Source of the DNA: an uncultured bacterium
GTDB lineage: Bacteria; Bacillota; Clostridia; Lachnospirales; Lachnospiraceae
Direction: 5' to 3'
DNA length: 64,000 nt
NCBI GenBank assembly: GCA_947243845.1
Contig: CAMXIF010000017.1
Coordinates: 1 to 64,000, forward strand
Numbering within the stretch: the first letter of the stretch is position 1; every line of letters begins with the position of its first letter. Position numbers and translations under genes: made by a program. Positions 1 to 9,107 of the stretch are shown one piece after another. The notes beneath the pieces are model-generated. The model was not told where the DNA came from and made no database searches. It was given only the letters and a program-made list of their open reading frames with translations.

Positions 1-2315
1 CCCATAAAGCCGTCTATAAATTCCGGCATAGGAACCTTCTTATAGGCCTTATCCCGTCCGGTGTTCCGCATGGCAAACAGATTCAGACGCAGGGCGTTAG
101 TTACCACACAGACACTTGACAGACTCATGGCCGCAGCCGCAAACATGGGATTTAAACTCAAACCCATGGCCGGCACCAGGACACCCGCCGCCAGCGGGAT
201 CCCGATACAGTTGTAAAAGAACGCCCAGAACAGATTCTCATGGATATTCTTCAACACTTGTCTGGACAGCCGGATTGCCGCTGACACATCCTGTAGTTTC
301 GACTTCATCAATACAATATCCGCTGCGTCAAGGGCCACATCCGCGCCCGCTCCTATGGCGATTCCCACATCTGCTCTGGTCAATGCCGGTGCATCATTGA
401 TCCCGTCTCCTACCATGGCGGTCTGCCCATACTCAGACAATCTGCGGACTACGGACTCTTTATCTCCCGGCAGTACATCCGAGACAATAGCCTCAATCCC
501 CACCTGACGACCAATGGCCTGTGCCGTCCGGCGGTTATCCCCGGTCAGCATTACGACCTGTATTCCCATATTATTGAGTTCTTCCACAGCGCTCACACTG
601 TCAGGCTTGATCACATCGGCCACTGCAATCATACCAAGCAGCCGGTCACTTTGGGCAAAATAGAGCGGTGTCTTGCCTTCGCCGGCCATCTCTTCGCCCC
701 GTTTCCTGAAAGCGTCTGTCATAAGTCCTCGTTCCGTAAGCAGCGCACCATTGCCGCCCACTGCCTTTTCGCCGGAACACAAACCTTCCACGCCCCATCC
801 GGGAAGCGCCTTGAAATTCTCCACTTCTCCCGCCATGATTCGCTCTGCCTCTGCCCGTTCACAGACTGCTTTGGCCAATGGATGCTCGCTCTTTTGCTCC
901 AGAGAAACCGCCGCTTGCAGCAAATCCTTTTCAGAAATGCCCTCGGCAGGGCAGATATCTGTCACCTGCGGCTTACCTTCTGTCACAGTTCCCGTTTTAT
1001 CCAACACCACAAAGTCTACTTTGCCGGCCCGCTCCAGGGCTGTAGCATTTTTAAAAAGGATTCCCTGCCTGGCCCCCATTCCATTGCCCACCATGATAGC
1101 CACCGGCGTAGCAAGCCCCAAGGAACAGGGACAACTGATCACCAGCACGCTGATAGCATAGGAGAGCGCCTTACCAACACTTGCCCCTGCGGCCAGCCAG
1201 ATAATGCCCGTGATAGCTGCCAGAGCAATGACTACCGGTACGAACACGCCTGATACACGGTCCGCTATCTTTGCGATAGGAGCCTTTGTGGCTACCGCAT
1301 TTTCTACCATATCTATGATCTGCTGCAGGGTGGTGTCTCTGCCTACACGAGTCGCCCTGCACAACAGCGCTCCATTCTGATTCAGGGTCGCTGCACTGAC
1401 CCTGTCTCCCGCCGCCTTATCAACCGGGAGGCTCTCGCCGGTAAGCGCAGACTCATCCACCGCACTCTCACCCTCCATGATCTCTCCGTCCACCGGAATA
1501 CTCTCACCCGGTTTCACCATGAAAAGATCTCCAAGCGCTACTTCCTCCACCGCCACGGTCACTTCCACACCATTGCGCATCACATGTGCTGTCTTTGGCG
1601 CCAGATCCATCAGGCTCTTGACCGCATTCGTGGTCTTACCTTTGCTGTAGGCCTCCAACATCTTCCCCACCGTGATCAGCGTCAGAATCATAGCCGCTGA
1701 CTCGAAATACATATCATGCAGACAGTGCACGGCCATATCCGCCTGTCCCTCGCCCATGTATACGCCCATGCGGAACATGACCGCTGTACTATAGACAAAG
1801 GCCGCACTGCTCCCCAGCGCCACCAGAGTATCCATATTGGGCGCCCGATGCAGCAGGCTTGTAAAGCCGCTGATAAAAAATTTCTGGTTAATCACCATCA
1901 CAAATCCTGTCAGCAAAAGCTGATACAACGCGATTGCCCAGGGATTTTCGGCAAAAGCTGCCGGAACATGCCATCCCCACATCAGATGCCCCATAGACAC
2001 ATACATGAGCGGCAACAGAAGACATAAGGACGCGATTAGTCTGCGGCGCAGTTTCGGCGTCTCATGATCCTCAAACTCGCTTCCAGCCTTAGCCTTCACT
2101 TCCCCGCCAGCCGCTGACGCGCCATACCCTGCCGCCTCCACGGCCTGACAGATCATCTGCTCACTGGCCGGATTCTCATATTCCGCCACCATACTATTCA
2201 TAAGTAAGTTTACACTGACTGACTGTACTCCTTCCACGGCACGCACCGCCTTCTCCACATGCGCACTGCAGGCTGCACAAGTCATCCCTGTTATGTTAAA
2301 TTTTTCGTTTATCAT
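1..2315 (-). CDS. copA: Copper-translocating P1B-type ATPase, 3' end cut by window edge
   Basis: Membrane ATPase that exports Cu(I). About 771 residues are visible and the C-terminus lies outside the window. An N-terminal heavy-metal-associated domain carries GMTCAAC (C13, C16). The TGES actuator motif, the CPC copper motif in a membrane helix (C395-P396-C397), the phosphorylation motif DKTGT (D439), an EHPLA nucleotide-binding motif and GDGIND follow in the expected order. The last visible part (YNCIGIP, then [16 protein letters not shown]) is the usual CopA end region with metal-site Asn, Met and Ser. The start is ATG at 2315, preceded by GGAGG. It lies 69 bp after the CsoR-type repressor gene on the same strand, so a copper-induced csoR-copA operon is likely. 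Silver could be a second substrate. Confidence 0.95.
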   Translation of the reverse strand, partial: MINEKFNITGMTCAACSAHVEKAVRAVEGVQSVSVNLLMNSMVAEYENPASEQMICQAVEAAGYGASAAGGEVKAKAGSEFEDHETPKLRRRLIASLCLLLPLMYVSMGHLMWGWHVPAAFAENPWAIALYQLLLTGFVMVINQKFFISGFTSLLHRAPNMDTLVALGSSAAFVYSTAVMFRMGVYMGEGQADMAVHCLHDMYFESAAMILTLITVGKMLEAYSKGKTTNAVKSLMDLAPKTAHVMRNGVEVTVAVEEVALGDLFMVKPGESIPVDGEIMEGESAVDESALTGESLPVDKAAGDRVSAATLNQNGALLCRATRVGRDTTLQQIIDMVENAVATKAPIAKIADRVSGVFVPVVIALAAITGIIWLAAGASVGKALSYAISVLVISCPCSLGLATPVAIMVGNGMGARQGILFKNATALERAGKVDFVVLDKTGTVTEGKPQVTDICPAEGISEKDLLQAAVSLEQKSEHPLAKAVCERAEAERIMAGEVENFKALPGWGVEGLCSGEKAVGGNGALLTERGLMTDAFRKRGEEMAGEGKTPLYFAQSDRLLGMIAVADVIKPDSVSAVEELNNMGIQVVMLTGDNRRTAQAIGRQVGIEAIVSDVLPGDKESVVRRLSEYGQTAMVGDGINDAPALTRADVGIAIGAGADVALDAADIVLMKSKLQDVSAAIRLSRQVLKNIHENLFWAFFYNCIGIPLAAGVLVPAMGLSLNPMFAAAAMSLSSVCVVTNALRLNLFAMRNTGRDKAYKKVPMPEFIDGFM

Positions 2316-2384
2316 ATCCATCCTCCGTGGCAGCTATGCCGCCTCCCTAATCTCCATGAAACCGCCTGCCGCCGTCAAACGCTT

Positions 2385-2807
2385 CTATTTCAATCTCTTC
2401 ACCAGTTCCACCGCCTCTTTCATGATTGCGGCATTGCCCTTCTTTACTTCTTCCACCACACAGGATTCCATGTGTTCCTGCAGAATCTGATAGCCTAATC
2501 CCTGCAATGCACTCTCCACAGCGCCAATCTGTATCAAAATATCCCCACAGTAGCGATTATCCTCTATCATATTCTGAATACCATTTAACTGGCCGATAAT
2601 GCGGTTGATACGGCCATTTAATTTTTTCTGCTCCCGCTCTTCCCTCGGTGTATTCTTATGATGGCAGCATGCACATATATTATCTGACACACATGTCATT
2701 TCATCTGTTACAGTATTTGCTTCATGATTTCCCTCATACTCCGTATCCATCTGCCGAGGAATTTCCAACACTTCTTTGACTTTACCATCTGTATTGCCTG
2801 ATGTCAT
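2385..2807 (-). CDS. csoR: CsoR-family copper-sensing repressor
   Basis: Metal-sensing DNA-binding protein of the CsoR/RcnR (DUF156) family, 140 aa. The helical core spans about residues 55-140. It contains the copper ligand triad of CsoR: C87 (in RYCGDILIQ), H112 and C116 (in HMESC). An N-terminal extension of about 50 residues, longer than in typical CsoR, holds a Cys/His cluster (C39, C45, C47, C48, H49, H50) that could bind extra metal. The gene precedes copA on the same strand. A GC-tract palindrome inside its promoter matches known CsoR operators, so autoregulation is likely. The identity as a copper sensor is inferred from the triad, the operator and the neighbour. Confidence 0.92.
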   Translation of the reverse strand: MTSGNTDGKVKEVLEIPRQMDTEYEGNHEANTVTDEMTCVSDNICACCHHKNTPREEREQKKLNGRINRIIGQLNGIQNMIEDNRYCGDILIQIGAVESALQGLGYQILQEHMESCVVEEVKKGNAAIMKEAVELVKRLK

Positions 2808-2895
2808 ATAGCCTCTCTCCCCTCACATCATCCATATATTTATTATGTTTGTATTATTCTTACCTGATGATAATAATTTTATAATCGTTTCTTAT

Positions 2896-2924
2896 ATAGT
2901 ATACCCCGGTAGGGTATATGTCAA
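2896..2924 (-). promoter_or_regulatory. csoR-copA promoter with embedded CsoR operator
   Basis: On the minus strand TTGACA (2919-2924), a 17-bp spacer and TACTAT (2896-2901) form a near-consensus sigma-A promoter. The spacer is occupied by ATACCCTACCGGGGTAT (2901-2917), a pseudo-palindrome with the TACCC...GGGGTAT core known from Bacillus CsoR operators. Binding there would block RNA polymerase until Cu(I) releases the repressor. The leader to the csoR start is about 85 nt. Confidence 0.85.
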
Positions 2925-2940
2925 TCTTTTTATATCAACA

Positions 2941-2986
2941 ATAGTCATTAATAGCTATTAATAGCTATTAATAGCCATAAATAGCC
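2941..2986. repeat. Short 10-bp tandem repeat
   Basis: About four and a half head-to-tail copies of a 10-bp unit, consensus ATAGCTATTA. Copies 2 and 3 are identical and the others differ by one to three bases. The array lies just upstream of the csoR promoter and downstream of the sugar-permease terminator. The 10-bp period puts every copy on the same DNA face, but no function is evident. Confidence 0.7.
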
Positions 2987-3004
2987 CCACATAACTTTCC
3001 GTTC

Positions 3005-3052
3005 ACGAAAAAGAAACCAGAGACGAAGATTCTCTCAAATCCCGTCTCTGGT
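3005..3052 (-). terminator. Intrinsic terminator of the sugar ABC operon
   Basis: On the minus strand ACCAGAGACG pairs with CGTCTCTGGT (3017-3052) and is followed by TTTCTTTTTC. It lies about 60 bp beyond the last permease gene. Confidence 0.85.
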
Positions 3053-3110
3053 CTTATCATCACATTTATAACAGTATACTCCCCAATATACTTCTATTTT
3101 ATTATGCAGT

Positions 3111-3995
3111 TTAACCCTTCACTGCACCGGCAACCATACCCTTGATGATCTGTTTGCTGAATGCAAAGTAGAAGATCACGATAGGCGCCATAGTAATCAA
3201 CATAGCAGCCATAATTTTCGGATAGTCCGAAGAGAACTGACCGGTAAACTGCTTTAAGCCCAGAGGCACAGTGTACAGCGCTCTGTCCTTGATCAAGATC
3301 AAGGCAAATGAGAACTCGTTCCAGCAACTGAATACGTTGATGATCGCCACTGTTACCAAAATCGGCTTACATACCGGTAAGATAATCCCAAACATGGTCT
3401 TGGAAAAGGTGGAACCGTCAATGGCTGCTGCCTCCTCCAATTCTGTCGGAATACCTTTCACATAACCTTGTACCAGGAATATCGACATGGGCAATGCAAA
3501 GGAAACATATGGCAATAGCAGGGTATACCAGTGGTTCGACAGTCCCATCTTGGAAAAGATGATATAAATAGGAACCATCAGTGAATGAATCGGTATCAGC
3601 ATACCCATCAGGAACATCACATAGAGCGGTTTGTTCAGTACAAAATTAATTCTTGCAAGGATATAGCCCACGATAAATGCAAGCAATACGATCAACAGAA
3701 CAGACAGGATTGTTGTTCTCGCACTGTTAGTCACCGACTGCATCAGGCGATAATCCTTATTGGATAAAATCTTCGTATAATTTACCAGTGTCGGCTCTTT
3801 CGGCAGCCCCATAATATCCGCATTAAATACCCTCTTCTCTTTCAGGGAAGAATAGAGCATCCAGATCAACGGAAAGATACAGGTCAGTGAAAAGAACCAC
3901 AGGAAAAAGTTAATCACTACAGTAAGCACGCCTTTTTTCACGCGGGTGCCTGCAGAATTATCTTCGACTTTTGTCATCTTCATTTCTTTAGCCAT
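3111..3995 (-). CDS. Sugar ABC transporter permease, MalG type
   Basis: Inner-membrane subunit of a binding-protein-dependent carbohydrate importer, 294 aa. Six hydrophobic segments are visible. The cytoplasmic EAA loop reads EEAAAIDGSTFSKTMFGIIL, the contact site for the ATPase. Length and the N-terminal helix (LTCIFPLIWMLYSSLK) fit the MalG/CUT1 class. Start ATG has AAAGGAGGGG upstream. It follows the MalF-type gene by 15 bp. No ATPase gene lies in the cluster, so a shared MsmK-type ATPase elsewhere probably energises it, as is common in Firmicutes. The substrate cannot be told from sequence. Confidence 0.9.
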   Translation of the reverse strand: MAKEMKMTKVEDNSAGTRVKKGVLTVVINFFLWFFSLTCIFPLIWMLYSSLKEKRVFNADIMGLPKEPTLVNYTKILSNKDYRLMQSVTNSARTTILSVLLIVLLAFIVGYILARINFVLNKPLYVMFLMGMLIPIHSLMVPIYIIFSKMGLSNHWYTLLLPYVSFALPMSIFLVQGYVKGIPTELEEAAAIDGSTFSKTMFGIILPVCKPILVTVAIINVFSCWNEFSFALILIKDRALYTVPLGLKQFTGQFSSDYPKIMAAMLITMAPIVIFYFAFSKQIIKGMVAGAVKG

Positions 3996-4010
3996 AGCAG
4001 ATCCCCTCCT

Positions 4011-4979
4011 TTACGCGTTTGCCTTGCGATTTTTGATCGCCTGTTTTCGTTCCTTCTCAATCTGTTTCAGGTGTTTCTTCTCATTCCGGTCGTAACTGTC
4101 TGTCATGAAATAATTCATGAGTATCTGGGAACCGCCTATTACGGCCAACGCCAGCACGAAGATACCTACGGAAATACAGGAACCGTATCCCAAGTTAGAC
4201 TGCTCAAAGGAAACTTTGTAGCCATACATCGCCATAACCATGGATGAATAGCCCGGGCCGCCTGCTGTCATAACATAAATATTGTCAAATGCTTTCATGT
4301 TACCCGCAACACAGAGGGTAATACACACAAGCAAAGTATTCTTGATCAAAGGTAACACTATGTAGCGTGCGCGCTGTATACCTGTCGCGCCGTCAATCTC
4401 AGCGGACTCCAAGACTTCTGTACTGATAGAAGATACCGCTGACAAAAGAATAACCATATAATAACCGATAAACTGCCAGATCAAAGGAATTGATACCAGC
4501 AACATAACAAGGCTTGGTTCATTGAGCCAGACCTTCTTCAGGTCATCCTTGCCAATCGCTTCTAAGAAGTAATTGAGCAGACCCCTTTTAGAATCATAGA
4601 TCATCTGCCAGATAAAACCGATGCAGACTGCCGAGATGGTACTCGGAAAGAAACCAAAAGTTCTGTGGATTCCCTGTAATTTCGTCACTTTGGAGTTGAT
4701 CAGCAATACCACGATAAACGCAATGCCGATCTGTCCAATGATACACACAAGCACCAGGAAAATGTTGTGCCAGAAAGCGCTCCAGAATACCTCGTCATGA
4801 ATCAACTGCGTGTAGTTAGCCAGTCCGTTAAACGTCTTAACCGGGCCGCCCTTCCACTCAAAAAAGCTATAAAAAAGAGCTGCCACAAGCGGTGCAAATA
4901 CCGTGAACACATAAAGCGCCACAGGCACAGCCAAATATGCAGCTACAACCCATTTCTTTGGTTTGATAGACTTCAGCAT
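4011..4979 (-). CDS. Sugar ABC transporter permease, MalF type
   Basis: Partner permease of the CUT1 importer, 322 aa from the chosen start. It has six membrane helices, an EAA loop (ESAEIDGATGIQRARYIVLP) and a basic cytoplasmic tail. An in-frame ATG exists five codons earlier (4994), but GGGGGA sits 7 nt before the ATG at 4979, so the shorter form (MLKSIKPKKW) is preferred. It lies between the binding-protein gene upstream and the MalG-type gene downstream, all on one strand. Confidence 0.9.
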   Translation of the reverse strand: MLKSIKPKKWVVAAYLAVPVALYVFTVFAPLVAALFYSFFEWKGGPVKTFNGLANYTQLIHDEVFWSAFWHNIFLVLVCIIGQIGIAFIVVLLINSKVTKLQGIHRTFGFFPSTISAVCIGFIWQMIYDSKRGLLNYFLEAIGKDDLKKVWLNEPSLVMLLVSIPLIWQFIGYYMVILLSAVSSISTEVLESAEIDGATGIQRARYIVLPLIKNTLLVCITLCVAGNMKAFDNIYVMTAGGPGYSSMVMAMYGYKVSFEQSNLGYGSCISVGIFVLALAVIGGSQILMNYFMTDSYDRNEKKHLKQIEKERKQAIKNRKANA

Positions 4980-5082
4980 AGAATCGTCCCCCATTTCTTA
5001 TTTCATGCTCTGATTGAGACATACCCCAAACGCGAAACGAAGACGCTTCGCTTACTCACAACTAACCCTTTTAGTTAAGAAT

Positions 5083-5109
5083 CCGCCCGGGAGAAAATCC
5101 CCCAGGCGG
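5083..5109 (-). terminator. Intercistronic hairpin between binding protein and permease genes
   Basis: CCGCCTGGGGGA pairs over about 12 positions (with G-U pairs) with TCTCCCGGGCGG around a TTTT loop. The tail (ATTCTTAAC) is poor in T, so this is better read as a leaky attenuator or mRNA-stabilising hairpin that lets the binding protein be made in excess over the permeases. Confidence 0.6.
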
Positions 5110-5143
5110 TATACCTATTTCATTTTACTTATTCATTCTAATC

Positions 5144-6592
5144 TTACTGACCAAGATATGCCTTGTATGCAGCCTCTGTATCTGCCGCTACAGTTGCGGG
5201 ATCTTTGTCTCCGTTAACCATTTCCTGCATCTCAGTGTTAAGTACGGACCATACGGAACCATCTACATAAGAGTCATAAATCTCACAGCCCTTGTTGTCC
5301 ACATAGGAGAAGTTGTAGAAATCCTGTGTGTACTGATCGAACTTGGACAGATCAACATCGGAACCGCAGAAACCAGCCAGTGCATAATTAGCGCCTACGA
5401 ACTCAGAGAAAGCTGTACCTGTCAGATACTGGCAAAGGTCGATACAAGCTGCCAGTTTGTCAGGATCCTGCGCTGCCTTAGCGCTGATTGCCATACCATA
5501 ACCAAGACCGATGTTCTGGAAGTTCTCATACTTGCCAGCATCTGCTGCCTTAGGAAGAACTGCGAACTTGGTGGTGTCATACTTCGGATCACCATCCAGA
5601 GAAGCCTGGATGTAGGAAGCATCCCAGTTACCGCCGATGAATGCTGCTGCATCGCCGGAGATGTAGTACTCACGAGCATCCTCGTTGGTGATTGCATTAA
5701 AGTCCTCATTGAAGATGTTTGTGTCATGGAACAGACGCTGTGTCTCTGTCAAAGCTGCTACGAACTCAGGTGTATCGAAGCTGCCTGTACCTGCGATGAT
5801 GTCTGCAAACCACTGTGTACCTGTGTACTGATAACCTAAGCAGGATACAAAGCAGGAGTTCAGCTGCCACTGACCGCCATTACCAAATGCGATAGCATCA
5901 ATACCATTTCCTTCAAAGTACTCAGCTGCCTTCTCTACGTCAGCCCAAGTGGTCGGGAAGGAATCAAAACCTGCCTCTTTCCACATAGCCTCATCATAGA
6001 TAACTACTGTACAGGTACCGCCTGTCAGAGCTGGATATGCATAGTACTTGCCGTCTGCTGTGAAAGGTACCAGATAGTCCATATTGTAGTTAGCTGCATA
6101 CGGAGAAGAGTTAATGGAATCTGTCATATCATATAACAGTCCCTGTTTAGCCCAGTTGATGGTGTTCATACCCTGAAGCAGGAACACATCCGGGAGATCG
6201 TCTGCTGCTGCACGTGTAGCAATCTGTGTCTTATAGTCATCATTTGCCAGAACCTCTTCATCAATTGTGATATTAGCATGATCGCCAATCCACTGTGCAA
6301 GACATGTTCTGAAACCATCGGAACCACCATTACCCTCAGACTCCTCAGATGTGGAGAAGTGCATGATGGAGATGTTGCCGCTGTAAGCCAGCTCGCCGTC
6401 TGCTGCGGGTACTTCTGCCGCAGGCTCTTCTGCTGCGGGAGCCTCTGCTGCCGGAGCCTCTGCTGCAGGCTCTTCTGCTGCGGGTGCTTCTGCTGCCGGC
6501 GCCTCTGCCGCAGGTGCATCACTGCCGCCACAGCCAGCAAGCGTAACTACCATTGCTGTTGCCAATAAAATGCTTACTAATTTCCTCTTCAC
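5144..6592 (-). CDS. Sugar ABC transporter substrate-binding lipoprotein
   Basis: Extracellular solute-binding protein (family 1, MalE-like), 482 aa, feeding the two permeases downstream. The signal peptide ends in the lipobox LAGC with lipidated C21. Residues 26-65 are eight APAAE-type pentapeptides, a flexible acidic/alanine linker holding the domain off the membrane. The folded domain (about 70-482) contains typical motifs such as [26 protein letters not shown] and [11 protein letters not shown]. The start is GTG (6592) with AAGGAGG nine bases upstream. A strong promoter lies at 6689-6717. It probably binds an oligosaccharide; which one is unknown. Confidence 0.92.
   Translation of the reverse strand: MKRKLVSILLATAMVVTLAGCGGSDAPAAEAPAAEAPAAEEPAAEAPAAEAPAAEEPAAEVPAADGELAYSGNISIMHFSTSEESEGNGGSDGFRTCLAQWIGDHANITIDEEVLANDDYKTQIATRAAADDLPDVFLLQGMNTINWAKQGLLYDMTDSINSSPYAANYNMDYLVPFTADGKYYAYPALTGGTCTVVIYDEAMWKEAGFDSFPTTWADVEKAAEYFEGNGIDAIAFGNGGQWQLNSCFVSCLGYQYTGTQWFADIIAGTGSFDTPEFVAALTETQRLFHDTNIFNEDFNAITNEDAREYYISGDAAAFIGGNWDASYIQASLDGDPKYDTTKFAVLPKAADAGKYENFQNIGLGYGMAISAKAAQDPDKLAACIDLCQYLTGTAFSEFVGANYALAGFCGSDVDLSKFDQYTQDFYNFSYVDNKGCEIYDSYVDGSVWSVLNTEMQEMVNGDKDPATVAADTEAAYKAYLGQ
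6398..6517 (-). repeat. 15-bp tandem repeat coding for the APAAE linker
   Basis: Eight near-identical 15-nt units encode (A/E/V)PAAE/D pentapeptides in the binding-protein linker. The same type of linker, with the unit EEPAA, occurs in the unrelated sugar-binding protein at 36106-37197. Confidence 0.85.
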
Positions 6593-6667
6593 TTTTTCAA
6601 TTCCTCCTTATAATATGATGAATAATATGATGAAAATGAATGTTCCCCGAAAACTTTAAATTGCTTA

Positions 6668-6717
6668 CTTAATCGTTTTCGTATTTTTATTGTATCCTTC
6701 ATTTACATATATGTCAA
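6668..6717 (-). promoter_or_regulatory. Promoter of the sugar ABC operon with possible cre/LacI site
   Basis: TTGACA (6712-6717), 17-bp spacer, TACAAT (6689-6694) on the minus strand. Just after the -10 box the sequence CGAAAACGATTAAG (6668-6681) resembles a catabolite-responsive or LacI-family operator around a central CG. The promoter call is firm; the operator is a weak similarity. Confidence 0.75.
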
Positions 6718-6772
6718 TACCTTTTATTTTAAAACTTAAAAATCTTATTTTTTTATTCAAAATTACTAAAAC

Positions 6773-6804
6773 GGACAAAAAAGACGGCGAAAACTTTCGC
6801 CGTC
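6773..6804 (-). terminator. Intrinsic terminator after the diguanylate cyclase gene
   Basis: GACGGCGAAA pairs with TTTCGCCGTC (6783-6804), followed on the minus strand by TTTTTTGTCC. It separates the DUF624/cyclase unit from the sugar ABC operon. Confidence 0.92.
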
Positions 6805-6843
6805 TCATACTTTATTCTAGTCATTCTTACTAAATTTTCGTAA

Positions 6844-8340
6844 CTATTCCGCCTTTTCGGACTCCTGTATCGATTTCGTAGAGGGTCTTTCATCACTGTA
6901 AAACGCCAGCTGATTCTTACCACGTTTCTTCGCTTTATACAATCCCTGATCAGCCGCTTTATAAAGCGTCTCAAAGTCAGCTCCCTCCTGCGGGAAGATT
7001 GCCACACCGATACTCGCCGTAGCCTTATATTTCACATACTCACCAGCCTGGAAACTCTTGAAGAAGTTCTCCACCTTTCTGGCTTCCTTCAGGATTGTCT
7101 CATCATCCGGAATCGCCTTCAGAAAGACCATGAACTCATCACCGCCCACCCGGCCGATGATATCGCTTGCCCGAAAGATAGATCCGATCTGGATTCCCAA
7201 AGATCTCAGGACCTCATCACCGAAAGCGTGTCCCATTGTATCATTTATCTTCTTAAAATTATCTATATCAAACAAGAACATCATGGACTGGGATTTGGGG
7301 TTCTGCGCCATATAATTCTTAATCTTGCGTTCTGTGGCCAGCTTATTATTTAATCCTGTGAGCAGATCCGTATCCGCTTTGTCCTCCAATTCCCTCTTCT
7401 TCTCATTACTTCGTATCTTACCAACTATATTAATAATCATGACAATACATACGAAGGTAATAATCACTATGAACAGGGAGGATATCATATCTTTAGCGCT
7501 CTTCCATTGGAAGTTGACCTGTCTTGCCACATAGTCCTGACTGACACCCAGTACCATTTCCCAATGTTCAATCCCCAAAGGCGCATACACCAACATGTGC
7601 TCCTGCTTGCCCATCGTGATATCAGAGGTGCCTCTTGCACCGTTACTCATACGATTTCGCAGCGTCTGCGCCGATTCACTGTTATTCGGTTCAATCGCTT
7701 CCAGTAAATTGCCTGTCTGCAGACAGTTGCTGGTAGTTGCACCACTGGCGCCTATGATATACCCCTCGTTATTTAAAAGCACCAGAAAAGAGGAGGAATC
7801 ATAACCCGACTTGGCTAACATCGTGTTAAACAGTTCCATCGGATAGTACATCAACAGGTATCCCTGTACATTCTCTGTCGCAATCCGCTCCACGATCACA
7901 ATGGTCGGCTGCTCCTTTTCCGTATATACATAAGTGGATTCCGGCTGCTGTACCGCTTCAAAATAGTCTTCCCCTGCAACAGACACTTCCGCGCCTGTCT
8001 GATCCCATCCATGTCCGCTTACATCACAGTAAACTGCCTTGTATGCATCAGAACTTTCTATAATGACTTCCAGCAGTTCTGTCACACGCTCCGAATCCTC
8101 AATACCTTCTCGATCCAGCATCACCTGGATTGGGCTTGCGACTTTCCTGACCACCTCAAGCCGGTGTACGAATTCTTCCCCGAAAGATTCCGTTGAAGCA
8201 ACCAGCGTTCTGGCCACCATCTCTTCTGCCTCTTTACTTCTCTTCGTGGAAAAGTTGATCAGCATGGCCACAACGACTACCGTCATAATCGTTGTTGGAA
8301 CCAGCCATTGTAGTACAGTTGACCTGTTTTGATTATCCAT
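6844..8340 (-). CDS. Membrane diguanylate cyclase with extracellular sensor domain
   Basis: Makes cyclic di-GMP in response to an outside signal; 498 aa from the chosen start. Two membrane helices (about 10-30 and 286-306) bracket a Cache-like extracellular domain. The C-terminal GGDEF domain has an intact active site GGDEF (399-403) preceded by an RxxD inhibitory site (RASD, 390-393), so the enzyme should be active and product-inhibited. An in-frame ATG at 8352 exists, but GGAG sits correctly before the ATG at 8340. That ATG overlaps the stop codon of the upstream DUF624 gene (ATGGATAA), which implies translational coupling. Confidence 0.93.
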   Translation of the reverse strand: MDNQNRSTVLQWLVPTTIMTVVVVAMLINFSTKRSKEAEEMVARTLVASTESFGEEFVHRLEVVRKVASPIQVMLDREGIEDSERVTELLEVIIESSDAYKAVYCDVSGHGWDQTGAEVSVAGEDYFEAVQQPESTYVYTEKEQPTIVIVERIATENVQGYLLMYYPMELFNTMLAKSGYDSSSFLVLLNNEGYIIGASGATTSNCLQTGNLLEAIEPNNSESAQTLRNRMSNGARGTSDITMGKQEHMLVYAPLGIEHWEMVLGVSQDYVARQVNFQWKSAKDMISSLFIVIITFVCIVMIINIVGKIRSNEKKRELEDKADTDLLTGLNNKLATERKIKNYMAQNPKSQSMMFLFDIDNFKKINDTMGHAFGDEVLRSLGIQIGSIFRASDIIGRVGGDEFMVFLKAIPDDETILKEARKVENFFKSFQAGEYVKYKATASIGVAIFPQEGADFETLYKAADQGLYKAKKRGKNQLAFYSDERPSTKSIQESEKAE

Positions 8341-9013
8341 CGATTTCTCCATTTCCCTCGTCTACATTAATCGAAAAATCCAAATCGGAAACATCTTCTT
8401 TCTCCGGCTCAAACTTCTTAAAAATGCCACTATACAACAGTGCCGCACCATAAGCCGGAGCCGAAATGCCAAACATGATCACAAATATCAGTGCATAGGA
8501 TGAAAAATACCCGATCACCAGCGGAAGCGCATAGAGTACTACCATCAGTATCGTCTTTGGCAGATTGGCAAAAGCCAGAATCATTGCATTCTTGAGCGTA
8601 TTCTTCACCGTATTCTCAAATCTTGCCTGTAACGGGAACACATAGACCGCCGTCATCAACAATAAGATTGCTATCGCTACCACCGCAATCATCAATGGTT
8701 TGGGAAATTGGATGGAAGAGTACTGAAAAATCAGCCCGTCTCCAATATAGACACCTATGATCAAAAGCATGATAAGCCACAACACGGTTGCCTGCTTAAA
8801 GTTCGCTGCAAAGGATTTAAAAAACCCCCTGATCAGATACCCCTCTTCATCACGCACCATCTTGAGCAGAACATAGTGCATGGCCGTATATGCGGCGCCC
8901 GCAGTTATGACCGGAATACAACAGAGAATCATTAAAAAATTTAAAATCAACAAATCCGCCACACGGTTTAATACCCGCATAACGGGACTGTCCATATCTA
9001 AAAATCTACCCAT
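8333..9013 (-). CDS. YesL-family (DUF624) membrane protein
   Basis: Membrane protein of 226 aa with about five hydrophobic segments. The N-terminus (MGRFLDMDSPVMRVLNRVADL), then LILNFLMILCCIPVITAGAAYTA, is the hallmark of the DUF624/YesL family, which often accompanies sugar ABC transporters and YesMN systems in Firmicutes. No biochemical role is established. Here it heads a two-gene unit with the diguanylate cyclase, overlapping it by 8 bp. A TATAAT box lies at 9043-9048 upstream, but I see no convincing -35. Confidence 0.88.
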   Translation of the reverse strand: MGRFLDMDSPVMRVLNRVADLLILNFLMILCCIPVITAGAAYTAMHYVLLKMVRDEEGYLIRGFFKSFAANFKQATVLWLIMLLIIGVYIGDGLIFQYSSIQFPKPLMIAVVAIAILLLMTAVYVFPLQARFENTVKNTLKNAMILAFANLPKTILMVVLYALPLVIGYFSSYALIFVIMFGISAPAYGAALLYSGIFKKFEPEKEDVSDLDFSINVDEGNGEIDG

Positions 9014-9107
9014 AAAAGCCTCTTTTCCAAAGATACGTCTCTATTATATTACATAATGCTACAAAAAATCTATAAAAAACTGAAATTTTAGTAAATTTTT
9101 AACTATT

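Noticed and set aside
651-1253. 200-codon frame on the plus strand
   Set aside because: Antisense to copA, whose motifs are all present on the minus strand.
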